64,000 bases of DNA. Origin: Psychrobacillus sp. FSL H8-0483. Lineage in GTDB: Bacteria; Bacillota; Bacilli; Bacillales_A; Planococcaceae. A program made the position numbers and the translations under genes. The notes below the pieces were generated by a model. It made no database searches and was not told the origin of the DNA. It saw only the letters and a list, made by a program, of their open reading frames with translations. The stretch is taken from positions 3,851,001 through 3,915,000 of the forward strand of contig NZ_CP152052.1 in NCBI RefSeq assembly GCF_038637725.1, written 5' to 3'. Shown in pieces: positions 8,645 to 16,359 of the stretch (positions are counted from its first letter, which is position 1; every line of letters starts with the position of its first letter).

Positions 8645-9493
8645 ATGAATAAGAAAATTGCTTGGATTACTGATACCGCTGCCTTATTAGATGAGTCTTT
8701 TATTCAGAAACATAACATACATGTTTTACCATTAAATATCGTGTTTGCTGAAGGCGCTTTCAGAGAAACTGTTGATATGACACACGATGAGTTTTATGAC
8801 AAATTACGAGTTGCAAAAGATCATCCAAAAACCTCTCAGCCTACTATAGGAGAGATGGTCGTGCTTTACGAAGACCTAAAAGCAAATGGCTATGATTGTG
8901 CGGTAGCCATCCATGTATCTAGCGATTTATCTGGTACATATCATAGTTCGCAAACCGCTTCTCAAATGGCTAATTTCAAAGTCTATTCCATTGATTCGAA
9001 AATCGGCTCGTTCCCGATGGTCAAAATGATTGAAGTAGGAAAAGAACTTATCGAAAAGGGTCATAACGTAGAAGATGTGGTTGAGCATATAAATAAAATG
9101 ACAGAGAACTCTGAGTTATCCTTCATTCCATCAAGCCTAAACCAATTGCATAAAAGTGGTCGCGTATCGGGTACGAAAGCATTCTTAAGTAACTTATTAA
9201 ACATCAAAGTCGTTATCTCTTTTGATAACGGAAAAGTAGTTATGAAAGAAAAGGTCCGTGCTGATAAAAAAGCAAAGAAATATGTGACTGATTTACTTCG
9301 CGACGACATGAAAAAGGCTGATATTCCAGAGGTCGCAGTCATTAATTGCAATAACACAAAAGACGCTGAAAGCTGGAGAGATGAGCTATTGCAAGAATTT
9401 CCAAAGCTAAAAGTTCTAGTCATCCCACTTAGCGCTTGCGTAGGGGTACACGCTGGTGAGGGTACAACTGGCCTAAGCTGGGTGAGATACTAG
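8645..9493 (+). CDS. DegV family fatty-acid-binding protein
   Basis: This 282-residue protein is of the DegV/FakB type. These proteins bind a fatty acid in a buried pocket and present it to the kinase FakA for acyl-phosphate formation. Visible marks are WITDTAALLDESFIQKHNI, the KTSQPTIGEM segment that contacts the carboxylate, SSDLSGTYHS, and the C-terminal HAGEGTTGLSW. The ATG follows GGAGATTTTTTAACT. Bacilli carry several DegV paralogues with different acyl preferences. Confidence 0.93.
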   Translation: MNKKIAWITDTAALLDESFIQKHNIHVLPLNIVFAEGAFRETVDMTHDEFYDKLRVAKDHPKTSQPTIGEMVVLYEDLKANGYDCAVAIHVSSDLSGTYHSSQTASQMANFKVYSIDSKIGSFPMVKMIEVGKELIEKGHNVEDVVEHINKMTENSELSFIPSSLNQLHKSGRVSGTKAFLSNLLNIKVVISFDNGKVVMKEKVRADKKAKKYVTDLLRDDMKKADIPEVAVINCNNTKDAESWRDELLQEFPKLKVLVIPLSACVGVHAGEGTTGLSWVRY

Positions 9494-9508
9494 CCAAATA
9501 TTTATTAA

Positions 9509-9540
9509 GAAGAGTACAGGTTTAAACGTACTCTTCTTTT
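9509..9540. terminator. Bidirectional terminator between convergent genes
   Basis: AGAAGAGTAC pairs with GTACTCTTCT across a 10-base loop. A T4 run follows on the plus strand. The hairpin overlaps the stop of the minus-strand gene. Confidence 0.75.
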
Positions 9541-10280
9541 AATATAGAGCAGACTGCTGCATCACAGTAACGGCCTTTCTCAAAGGATGATTCCCTCAAA
9601 TTACCTTCATATATAAATCCAGCTTTTTCGAGCGTCATTTTAGAGGCTGTGTTTTGAGGGTCATAAAAAGCTTCAATTCGATACAGCCCCATCATTTCAA
9701 ATCCATATGGTAGTACAACCTTTAATACTTCCGACATGACCCCTTTCTGCCAATATTCAGGTGTCACTTCAAACCCTATTTCTGCTTTAGAATGCTCTTT
9801 TTCCCAGTTGTGAAAACCACAGCTGCCGATTATTTTATTATCACTTTTTGTCGCAATTCCCCATCGAATACCTTCCTGTTCAGCAAAGCGTTTTTGCCAG
9901 TTTTCAATTAATCGAGTCGCTTCACTAATATCCTTAAATGTATCCAAATCATAATACTTTGTTACTTCGTCATGTGAAAAATATTGAAACACTTCATTCG
10001 CATCGCTTACTTCTATGCGGCGCAGTAGAAAACGCTCTGTTTCTAAGTGTGGAAATTTTTTTAGTAAGGTAGCATTCTTCTTTTCATATACAAATAGTAC
10101 GATAGATTGAGCAATTGCAAAAACTCCTATCACTATATTTATTATGATGGACACCCACACATGAGTAGCAACTTTTCCATTCCCAATTGGTCCCACTCTC
10201 GGTTGATACATGTCATATATCGCCCAACTATTTCCTGCTATCACAGCAACCCCTATAAATAAAAGGAACCACTTTCTCAC
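9522..10280 (-). CDS. Membrane-anchored GNAT acetyltransferase (RimJ/RimL type)
   Basis: The N-terminus holds two predicted membrane helices (KWFLLFIGVAVIAGNSWAIY and VWVSIIINIVIGVFAIAQSI). They are followed, from about residue 75, by a complete RimJ/RimL-type acetyltransferase (ETERFLLRRIEVSDANEVFQ, FEVTPEYWQKGVMSEVLKVV, NTASKMTLEKAGF). GTG at 10280 is preferred because a GGGGGGGGA tract lies just upstream; an ATG at 10295 has no ribosome site. Most enzymes of this group are soluble, so the membrane fusion is unusual. The G8 run is a potential slippage site. Confidence 0.82.
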   Translation of the reverse strand: MRKWFLLFIGVAVIAGNSWAIYDMYQPRVGPIGNGKVATHVWVSIIINIVIGVFAIAQSIVLFVYEKKNATLLKKFPHLETERFLLRRIEVSDANEVFQYFSHDEVTKYYDLDTFKDISEATRLIENWQKRFAEQEGIRWGIATKSDNKIIGSCGFHNWEKEHSKAEIGFEVTPEYWQKGVMSEVLKVVLPYGFEMMGLYRIEAFYDPQNTASKMTLEKAGFIYEGNLRESSFEKGRYCDAAVCSILKEEYV

Positions 10281-10366
10281 AAAATCCCCCCCCATTAGTT
10301 TGATTCGTTAAGGATGGTGAAAAATCCTTTTCAAAATCATAAATTAGAGGGCGATCCTTTATTTGA

Positions 10367-11569
10367 TTAAACCCTTTTTTCAACTTTTAAATGCTCAATT
10401 AATTCACTCATGTTCATTTCCCCAATACTACCTCCTTTATGTTTTCTCACAGAGACCACATCCTTTTCCATTTCTTGATCTCCCACAATCAGCATATACG
10501 GATGCTTTTGGAGTGAGCCTTCTCGAATTTTCAAGCCGATTTTCTCCACTCGATTATCGATTTCTACTCGATATCCATCTTGTTCCAGCTTGCGTTTTAC
10601 TTCTTCTGCATACGAAACATGCGCATCTGCGATTGGTAAAATTTTCAGTTGAACAGGCGCTAACCAAAGAGGGAAACTCCCTTGGAAATGCTCTAACAGA
10701 ATAGCTATGAAACGTTCGATAGATCCATAAATCGCTCGGTGAATCATTATTGGTTTTTTCAATTGATTGTCCTCATCAATATATTGACAGTTAAACTTTT
10801 CAGGCATTTGGAAATCTAGTTGCACTGTGCCACATTGCCAGCTGCGTCCAAGTGAATCTAAAATATGAAAATCGATTTTCGGTCCGTAGAATGCCCCGTC
10901 TCCTTCATTTACTTGATAATCTAGCTGTTTTTTCTTTAATACTGATTCAAGCGCTTGCTCTGCTAGATCCCAGACTTCGACCGAACCCATGAAATCTGCT
11001 GGTCGAGTGGAAAGCTCTATTTTGTAACTAAAACCAAATTCTGAATAAAATTCATCTACTAAATCGAGCACTTTATCTATTTCACTTTCGATTTGATCTT
11101 CCCTCACGAAAAGATGCGCATCATCCTGTGTAAATGCACGAACTCTTAAAAGGCCATTTAACGATCCAGATAACTCATGACGGTGAACTAAGCCAAGCTC
11201 TGCATAACGAACAGGCAACTCTCTATAACTTCTTCTTTTACTGTTGAAAATGAGTACTGCACCTGGGCAATTCATTGGTTTAATCGCATATTTTTGTTCA
11301 TCCACATTGGAGAAATACATATTTTCATGGTAATGATCCCAGTGTCCTGACTTCTCCCAAAGCTCTTGCTTCATCATGATTGGAGTTTTAATTTCTTGGT
11401 ATCCTGCTCTTTGATGCTTTATTCTCCATAGATTTTCAAGCTCGTTTCGTAACACCATACCCTTTGGCAAATAAAATGGCATTCCCGGTGCTTCCTCCAT
11501 CGACATAAATAACTCTAATTGTTGACCCAACTTTTGATGACTTACTCTTTCTTCTGCTTTTGCTGACAT
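10367..11569 (-). CDS. thrZ: Short ThrZ-like threonyl-tRNA synthetase lacking TGS and editing domains
   Basis: The 400-residue protein contains only the class II catalytic core and the anticodon-binding domain of ThrRS. It begins at the point that follows the editing domain in full-length enzymes (SHQKLGQQLELFMSMEEAPG). Catalytic landmarks are KSGHWDHYHENMYF, the zinc ligand Cys in KPMNCPGAVLIF, the motif 2 segment LVHRHELSGSLNGLLRVRAF, and the zinc His in MIHRAIYGSIERF. The anticodon domain starts near LAPVQLKILPIAD. Normal bacterial ThrRS is about 640 residues. The three upstream T-boxes match the regulation known for B. subtilis thrZ. A normal thrS is presumably elsewhere. It charges tRNA-Thr but cannot itself edit seryl-tRNA-Thr. 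Confidence 0.92.
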   Translation of the reverse strand: MSAKAEERVSHQKLGQQLELFMSMEEAPGMPFYLPKGMVLRNELENLWRIKHQRAGYQEIKTPIMMKQELWEKSGHWDHYHENMYFSNVDEQKYAIKPMNCPGAVLIFNSKRRSYRELPVRYAELGLVHRHELSGSLNGLLRVRAFTQDDAHLFVREDQIESEIDKVLDLVDEFYSEFGFSYKIELSTRPADFMGSVEVWDLAEQALESVLKKKQLDYQVNEGDGAFYGPKIDFHILDSLGRSWQCGTVQLDFQMPEKFNCQYIDEDNQLKKPIMIHRAIYGSIERFIAILLEHFQGSFPLWLAPVQLKILPIADAHVSYAEEVKRKLEQDGYRVEIDNRVEKIGLKIREGSLQKHPYMLIVGDQEMEKDVVSVRKHKGGSIGEMNMSELIEHLKVEKRV

Positions 11570-11594
11570 TTTAATTCCTCCTATTTTTGAAAAT

Positions 11595-11727
11595 CAAATT
11601 CGCCTTGGCGTATTTGTGCCTAGATTTTTATCGAGCTTGCTCGATAAATTCCACTAAAAAATCTGTGGCATCCGCCGGAGGCATCAATTTCATTCAGCGG
11701 GTCTTGCCTTCCTCGCTGAATGAAATT
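11595..11727 (-). repeat. Three-hairpin intergenic repeat element, copy 1
   Basis: Read on the minus strand there is a 14-bp hairpin (arms 11686-11699 and 11714-11727), the core GCCTCCGGCGGATGCCAC (11665-11682), a hairpin with ATCGAGC/GCTCGAT, and a third hairpin (11595-11616, CAAATTCGCC/GGCGTATTTG). It lies between the last T-box terminator and the thrZ start, so it is part of the thrZ leader RNA. A second copy is at 55727-55858 with the same plan but different stem sequences. Confidence 0.85.
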
Positions 11728-11972
11728 AAAAAAGACCACACCCATCCCGGTAAAGGGACGAGTGTGGTCGTGGTTCCACCCTAATTTTGCAACACAAAAA
11801 TGCATTGCGCTCATAAAAGATAACGGTTTTCCCGATTATGGATAATCACAGTTTTGCTTTCCCCATAATAGCTCCAAGGTGGTAAATCATCTTTTTTTCT
11901 TCAGGGCTCTCAGCATTTCACCCTGTTCTCTGATAAGAAAATATTAGATAATTCATGTCCTGTTCTTCGCTT
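11728..11972 (-). promoter_or_regulatory. T-box riboswitch (Thr), gene-proximal of three
   Basis: On the minus strand the element runs from about AGCGAAGAACAGG through stem I, where the specifier ACC lies in TTTACCACCTTGGAGC. It continues through the T-box/antiterminator sequence AGGGTGGAACCACGA to a terminator stem of GACCACAC/GTGTGGTC type and a T run. ACC is a threonine codon, consistent with the ThrRS gene downstream. Uncharged tRNA-Thr is expected to stabilise the antiterminator and allow read-through. Confidence 0.92.
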
Positions 11973-11997
11973 ATTTACTTTATTTATTTTTAAATAC

Positions 11998-12245
11998 AAA
12001 AAGACCACACCCATCCCAGTAAAGGGACGAGTGTGGTCGTGGTTCCACCCTAATTTTGCAACACAAAAAATCGTGCTGCTCTCATAAAAAGATAACGGGT
12101 TCTCCCGATTATGGATAATCACAGTTTTGCTTTCCCCATAATAGCTCCCAGGTGGTAAATCATCTATTTCTCTTCAGGGCTCTCAGCATTTCACCCTGTT
12201 CTCTGATAAGAAAATATTAGATAATTCATGTCCTGTTCTTCGCTT
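11998..12245 (-). promoter_or_regulatory. T-box riboswitch (Thr), middle of three
   Basis: This is a near-identical tandem copy of the proximal element. It has the same stem I region with specifier ACC (TTTACCACCTGGGAGC), the same AGGGTGGAACCACGA T-box and the same terminator stem followed by T5. Confidence 0.92.
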
Positions 12246-12270
12246 ACTTACTTTATTTATTTTTAAATAC

Positions 12271-12518
12271 AAAAAGACCACACCTATCCCGGTAAAGGGA
12301 CGAGTGTGGTCGTGGTTCCACCCTAATTTTGCAATACAAAAAATCGTACTGCTCTCATAAAAAGATAACGGTTCTCCCGATTATGGTTAATCACAGTTTC
12401 GCTTTCCCCATAATAGCTCCAAGGTGGTAAATCATTCTTTTTTCTTCAGGGCTCTCAGCCATTCACCCTGTTCTCTGATAAGAAATAAATAATGAATCGT
12501 GTCCTTTTCTTCGCTTTC
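12271..12518 (-). promoter_or_regulatory. T-box riboswitch (Thr), promoter-proximal of three
   Basis: This is the third tandem copy and the first to be transcribed. The specifier region again reads TTTACCACCTTGGAGC, and the T-box AGGGTGGAACCACGA and terminator stem are retained. A few base differences in the stem I region separate it from the other two copies. Confidence 0.92.
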
Positions 12519-12541
12519 AATGCTTTATAAATATTTTTTCT

Positions 12542-12570
12542 ATTATATTCAATAGCTTACGAATAGTCAA
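12542..12570 (-). promoter_or_regulatory. Sigma-A promoter of the thrZ leader
   Basis: On the minus strand, -35 TTGACT (12570-12565) and -10 TATAAT (12547-12542) are separated by exactly 17 bases. Transcription would start near 12535, just before the first T-box. Confidence 0.85.
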
Positions 12571-12757
12571 CTCTTTTTTGCGGGTAACGTGAACAGCCCG
12601 ATCTTTCCAAACAAATACGATTGTCTTTCTCAATACAACTGCATCGCTTCCAAACTATCGTTTTTATTTCATTATTCTTACTTTTATGAGAGACATTCCA
12701 TTTTCTAATAGATTATACTTATAGTAATAAATCTTCTACACATAAAGAGGTGCTGTA

Positions 12758-13300
12758 TTGAATTTTATTGCTTGGACGATTATTGCTTGTGAAGTTGGAT
12801 TTTGGGTCGTTATATTGCTTGGTCTTATTTCTAGATATATTTTTAAACGGGAAAAACTAGGAATTTTCTTTCTTGCCCTTACACCAGTTATTGATTTAGT
12901 TTTACTCGCTATTACAGCAATCGATTTATATAATGGAGCAATTGCTACTCTAGCGCATGCAATAGCAGCCGTTTATCTGGGTGTATCCATTGCCTTTGGG
13001 AAAAGTATGATTCAATGGGCGGATGAAAAATTTCTGTATTATGTCCAAAAACAAGGATCCAAACCAGTTCGTAAAACAGGAATGGAACATGCTCGTCATA
13101 CAAAGAAAGGATTTATGCAACATCTCCTTGCCTTTATCATTGGGGGGGTCCTTCTTCTCGCATTAATCTTCTTTATCGATGACTCTTCTCGTTCGGAAGT
13201 GTTATGGAATACACTTAGAGTTTGGGGAATAATTCTTGGTATAGACTTTGTTATTACTATCTCTTATTTTATATGGCCTCGACCTGTTAAAACTAAATAA
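12758..13300 (+). CDS. Uncharacterised integral membrane protein
   Basis: This 180-residue protein has five hydrophobic segments: residues about 3-27 (WTIIACEVGFWVVILLGLI), 35-57, 62-82, 121-142, and the C-terminal WGIILGIDFVITISYFIW. A polar, basic loop occupies about 88-118. The start is TTG, five bases after AGAGGTG. I do not recognise a functional family with confidence. It is expressed divergently from the thrZ leader. Confidence 0.8.
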   Translation: MNFIAWTIIACEVGFWVVILLGLISRYIFKREKLGIFFLALTPVIDLVLLAITAIDLYNGAIATLAHAIAAVYLGVSIAFGKSMIQWADEKFLYYVQKQGSKPVRKTGMEHARHTKKGFMQHLLAFIIGGVLLLALIFFIDDSSRSEVLWNTLRVWGIILGIDFVITISYFIWPRPVKTK

Positions 13301-13366
13301 TAATCCTCTATAACTAAAAACATGGATAAAGCACTGAGCGTTCCGGAATAGGATGTGCTAATAAAA

Positions 13367-13405
13367 GAAAACCGGATGAAGATTCACCCTCTTCATCCGG
13401 TTTTC
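13367..13405. terminator. Strong bidirectional terminator
   Basis: GAAAACCGGATGAAG pairs perfectly with CTTCATCCGGTTTTC (15 bp, 9-base loop), with T/A runs on each side. It separates the convergent membrane-protein and HhH genes. Confidence 0.9.
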
Positions 13406-13406
13406 T

Positions 13407-13610
13407 TTATTTTGTAGAAGCGAAAGACAACCCTTTTTCTGCAAGGGCAATTTGAAGTCGATTCATACCATTTTTCCCAATACCATGAAGCTCCATAATC
13501 TCAGCTTGCGTAAATTTTGCTAATTGTTCGAAGTTCTCAATACCTACTCCCGCAAGTGCTCGTTGACCTGGTTTCGCAAGTATTTTTTGAAATTCGCTTT
13601 GATTTGTCAT
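13407..13610 (-). CDS. Small helix-hairpin-helix protein (RNAP alpha-CTD-like fold)
   Basis: This 67-residue protein consists almost entirely of a helix-hairpin-helix pair of the kind seen in RNA polymerase alpha C-terminal domains: LAGVGIENFEQLAKFTQAEI followed by MELHGIGKNGMNRLQIAL. It probably binds DNA or protein non-specifically. It ends at a shared strong terminator, and fabI lies immediately upstream (24-base gap) on the same strand, so the two are likely cotranscribed. The role is unknown. Confidence 0.8.
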   Translation of the reverse strand: MTNQSEFQKILAKPGQRALAGVGIENFEQLAKFTQAEIMELHGIGKNGMNRLQIALAEKGLSFASTK

Positions 13611-13633
13611 TGCACTATCTCCTCTTTTGGAGA

Positions 13634-14413
13634 TTATCCCATAATATTATACCCAGAATCTACGTAAACTATTTCTCCCGTTACGCCTCTGGATAGATTA
13701 CTTAGCAATGCAACTGTCATGTCCCCTACTTCTTCTTGTGTAACATTTCGTTTCAGTGGGGCTGTTTCTTCAATTTTGTGCAGAATTGTATTGAATGAAG
13801 AAATTCCTTTTGCAGCAAGTGTTCGAACAGCGCCAGCTGAAATGGCATTTACTCGAACATTATTTTTCCCTAAATCTAACGCTAAGTATTTAACAGAAGC
13901 CTCTAAGGATGCTTTGGCAATACCCATTACGTTATATCCTTCTAACACACGCTCTGCTCCTAAATACGTCATCGTAACGATAGAGCCGCCTTCTGTCATG
14001 AAAGGTGCTGCTTCACGAGATGCAGCAATAAGTGAATAGGCACTTGTATCTTGTGCAAATGCATAACCATCTCTAGTAGTTTGAATGAAGTCGTTCTTTA
14101 AATCTTCCGCATTTGCAAAAGCAACTGAATGGACAACTCCGTGAATCACGCCTACTTCTTTGCCAATCGTTTCGAATGAAGCTTTAATACTATCATCGCT
14201 GTTTACATCACACTCTACTACTAATTTTGCTTCATAATTATTATCTACTAATAACTTTTCAATCTTCCCTAACGAACGTTCTTTTCGATAAGTGAAAATT
14301 ACATTTGCTCCTACTTCAAATAGAGACTTCGCAACTCCCCAAGCAAGACTACGCTCATTCGCAACTCCCATTACTACAATATTTTTATCTTTTAGTTTAA
14401 TTAAATCTTTCAT
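13634..14413 (-). CDS. fabI: Enoyl-[acyl-carrier-protein] reductase [NADH]
   Basis: This is the last reductive step of type II fatty acid synthesis, of the short-chain dehydrogenase fold. The cofactor loop is VMGVANERSLAWGVAKS. The catalytic residues sit in YLGAERVLEGYNVMGIAKAS (Tyr150, Tyr160, Lys167), matching the E. coli FabI spacing. The C-terminus is GEIVYVDSGYNIMG. ATG at 14413 is five bases after GGAGG; a TTG four codons upstream overlaps that site. It is the presumptive target of FabI-directed inhibitors such as triclosan. Confidence 0.96.
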   Translation of the reverse strand: MKDLIKLKDKNIVVMGVANERSLAWGVAKSLFEVGANVIFTYRKERSLGKIEKLLVDNNYEAKLVVECDVNSDDSIKASFETIGKEVGVIHGVVHSVAFANAEDLKNDFIQTTRDGYAFAQDTSAYSLIAASREAAPFMTEGGSIVTMTYLGAERVLEGYNVMGIAKASLEASVKYLALDLGKNNVRVNAISAGAVRTLAAKGISSFNTILHKIEETAPLKRNVTQEEVGDMTVALLSNLSRGVTGEIVYVDSGYNIMG

Positions 14414-14597
14414 ATGAACCTCCAATTATTATTCGAATATACCGTACCTATTATTAGTACCAGTTACTAATTTTATCATAACATATTTACTTCTTTTTGT
14501 ACTAACCTCCCTCGTATTTTTGTTATGATTTTTTAAGTGAATGATGTATTATTATGTCAATTAATAGGGTAGATGCAGAGGATGAGAGGTGGATAAA

Positions 14598-14690
14598 ATG
14601 AAGCTGTTAATTGTTGAAGATGAGAAACGATTAGCAGAAAGTTGCAAATTCATTTTTAGCAGAAGAAAGTTTCACTGTAATGGCCGATGA
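14598..14690 (+). pseudogene. Remnant of an OmpR-type response regulator N-terminus
   Basis: An ATG with a good ribosome site (GAGAGGTGGATAAA) opens MKLLIVEDEKRLAES, the standard first strand and acidic pocket of a receiver domain. The frame then fails (CKFIFSRR..., stop at about 14690). Adding single bases near 14641 and 14655 would restore LQIHFLAEESFTV. Nothing of the rest of the receiver or of a DNA-binding domain remains. It is a decayed fragment. Confidence 0.7.
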
Positions 14691-14955
14691 AGTTTACAAG
14701 TTAATTCATCCGTATGTAGAGAAGGATCCAACTGCTTTTTATACAATAGATGAATTCGAAAAAGACGTTTACGGCGATAGTGTAATTATCTGGTCAGATC
14801 GGCAATCAGGATGGTCTAGGGTTTGGTGGAATAGAAACGATCAGTACTCAGTCTTCAGGGTATTCGAAATCGATGATTATTACATCAGCAGTAGTATCAT
14901 ATTATTAATGCTACTCACTCTTGGAATCAGTCGATTTAAACGAAGAAGAGAATAA
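14680..14955 (+). pseudogene. CotH-like C-terminal fragment, probably decayed
   Basis: The 91-residue frame begins MADEVYKLIHPYVEKDPTAF, which resembles the late part of the CotH kinase-like domain of spore coat proteins. It ends in a hydrophobic segment (SSSIILLMLLTLGI) and a basic tail. No ribosome site precedes its ATG, and the frame starts inside the response-regulator remnant. It is best read as debris from a rearrangement, although a small membrane peptide cannot be excluded. Confidence 0.5.
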
Positions 14956-14970
14956 ATAAAACAACTTAAG

Positions 14971-15019
14971 AAAGCAGTCTTGCTTCGAGTTTCATGATCT
15001 CGAACGTAAGACTGCTTTT
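14971..15019 (+). terminator. Rho-independent terminator
   Basis: AAAGCAGTCTT pairs with AAGACTGCTTT with an inner TTCGAG/CTCGAA stem, followed by TTTT. Confidence 0.8.
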
Positions 15020-15216
15020 ATGGCTCAACGAACCAATTCAATTCACTCCAATTAAATTACAGACCAAATCCACCAAAGTCGAGACCATTTCAAAATTTAT
15101 TTAAACTATCTTCCAAAGTGGTAGATACCAGCTTCACAACATCAATTACCTAGTTGGCTCCTACAACAGCTTAACGGAAAAAGATTGGTATTGAATAAAA
15201 AATTTTAAAAATTCAA

Positions 15217-15245
15217 TTGACAAATGAAATCGTTTACAATAATCT
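15217..15245 (+). promoter_or_regulatory. Promoter of the nucleoside-salvage operon
   Basis: -35 TTGACA (15217-15222) and -10 TAATCT (15240-15245) are separated by 17 bases. A LacI-type operator sequence GAAATCGTTTAC (15226-15237) lies in the spacer. Confidence 0.85.
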
Positions 15246-15259
15246 GAATATTAATTAGA

Positions 15260-15284
15260 GAAAACGTTTTCGTAAAACGTTTTC
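15260..15284 (+). promoter_or_regulatory. Tandem LacI-type operators
   Basis: The perfect palindrome GAAAACGTTTTC (15260-15271) is followed by a second AAAACGTTTT (15274-15283), with centres 13 bases apart. Both lie just after the -10 box and before the regulator gene. This is the expected layout for autorepression by the LacI-family protein encoded immediately downstream. Confidence 0.8.
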
Positions 15285-15310
15285 CTAACGATAGAAACAG
15301 GTGATAATGT

Positions 15311-16321
15311 ATGGGAAAGTTAACTATCAAAGATATTGCCAGAGAGGCAGGTGTTTCAATAACAACCGTTTCACGGGTGTTAAATAAAAAAGAAGAAGGC
15401 ATGTCACAAGAAACTCGTGAGAAAGTTCTAAGAGTAATGGAAGAGTTGAATTATCAACCAAACAAACTAGCACGTGGTTTAGTAACTAAACGATCCAATA
15501 TGCTTGGATTAATCGTCCCGAATATATCCAACCCTTTTTTCCCAGAGCTATGTAGGGGTGCAGAGGATGAAGCAAATAAAAGACAATACAGTCTCATCAT
15601 TTGTAATTCAGATGATCAGACCCAAAAGGAAGAAAACTATTTACGGTTGTTAAAAGAACAACAAGTAGACGGAATTTTACTATCCAGTAAAGATCGTTTA
15701 TCTAAAACTAGTAAAAATCAATTGGAAAGTGGCAAAATTCCTTATGTCTTATTTGACCGAGGAGAACAAGGAAATAATTATCCAGGTGTTTTCTTAGATA
15801 ATGAAAAAGGTGGTTATCTTGCCGGGAAACACTTGACTGATTTAGGACATACCAAAATTGCATGTATGACCGGTCCACAAGATATTCGAAATTCACAACA
15901 ACGACTTTTGGGATTTCAACAAGCTTTAATGGAAACTTCTGTAAAACTGCCTGAGTCATTCATTTTAGATGGTGATTTTCAAATGGATACAGCATACCGA
16001 GTGGCAAAAGATTTTCTACAAAATAACAATGTAACTGCAATATTTGCTTGTAATGATCTAATGGCATGTGGTATTTACCGAGCTGCTCATGAAATAGGAA
16101 TTCAAATACCGGAACAACTATCTATTATTGGATTTGATGATATTCCATTAGTAACTGCTTTAATCCCAAAACTAACTACTATTAGGCAAGGTACATACGA
16201 AATGGGAAGAAAAGCAATAGAGCTACTTATTAATAAGATAGAAAATAAATCTTCTGAAGAAGTAGTCTTTGAACCTACTTTGATCGTTCGAGAAAGCACA
16301 GAACAAATTAGAAGAGATTAA
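15311..16321 (+). CDS. LacI family transcriptional regulator
   Basis: This 336-residue repressor has an N-terminal helix-turn-helix (TIKDIAREAGVSITTVSRVL, residues about 4-24) and hinge. It is followed by a periplasmic-binding-protein-like effector domain (GLIVPNISNPFFPELCRGAE, GFDDIPLVTALIPKLTTIRQ). RbsR-type repressors of ribose or nucleosides have this form. It heads an operon with a nucleoside hydrolase, ECF transporter and ribokinase, so ribose or a nucleoside is the likely effector. CG-centred operators lie directly upstream. Confidence 0.94.
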   Translation: MGKLTIKDIAREAGVSITTVSRVLNKKEEGMSQETREKVLRVMEELNYQPNKLARGLVTKRSNMLGLIVPNISNPFFPELCRGAEDEANKRQYSLIICNSDDQTQKEENYLRLLKEQQVDGILLSSKDRLSKTSKNQLESGKIPYVLFDRGEQGNNYPGVFLDNEKGGYLAGKHLTDLGHTKIACMTGPQDIRNSQQRLLGFQQALMETSVKLPESFILDGDFQMDTAYRVAKDFLQNNNVTAIFACNDLMACGIYRAAHEIGIQIPEQLSIIGFDDIPLVTALIPKLTTIRQGTYEMGRKAIELLINKIENKSSEEVVFEPTLIVRESTEQIRRD

Positions 16322-16359
16322 GAGCTAGACAATTTCATAAAATAATGGGGTGTAGATTA

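Larger units (their letters stand above)
14956..15310. other. Intergenic region with terminator and LacI promoter
   Basis: The left part holds a terminator at 14971-15019. The middle, about 15040-15180, shows no gene. The right end carries the promoter and operators of the nucleoside operon described separately. Confidence 0.7.

Noticed and set aside
11620-12122. Minus-strand open frames in the thrZ leader that share the peptide CVAKLGWNHDHTRPFTGMGV
   Set aside because: They are translations of the T-box and terminator sequence repeated in each copy, not proteins.
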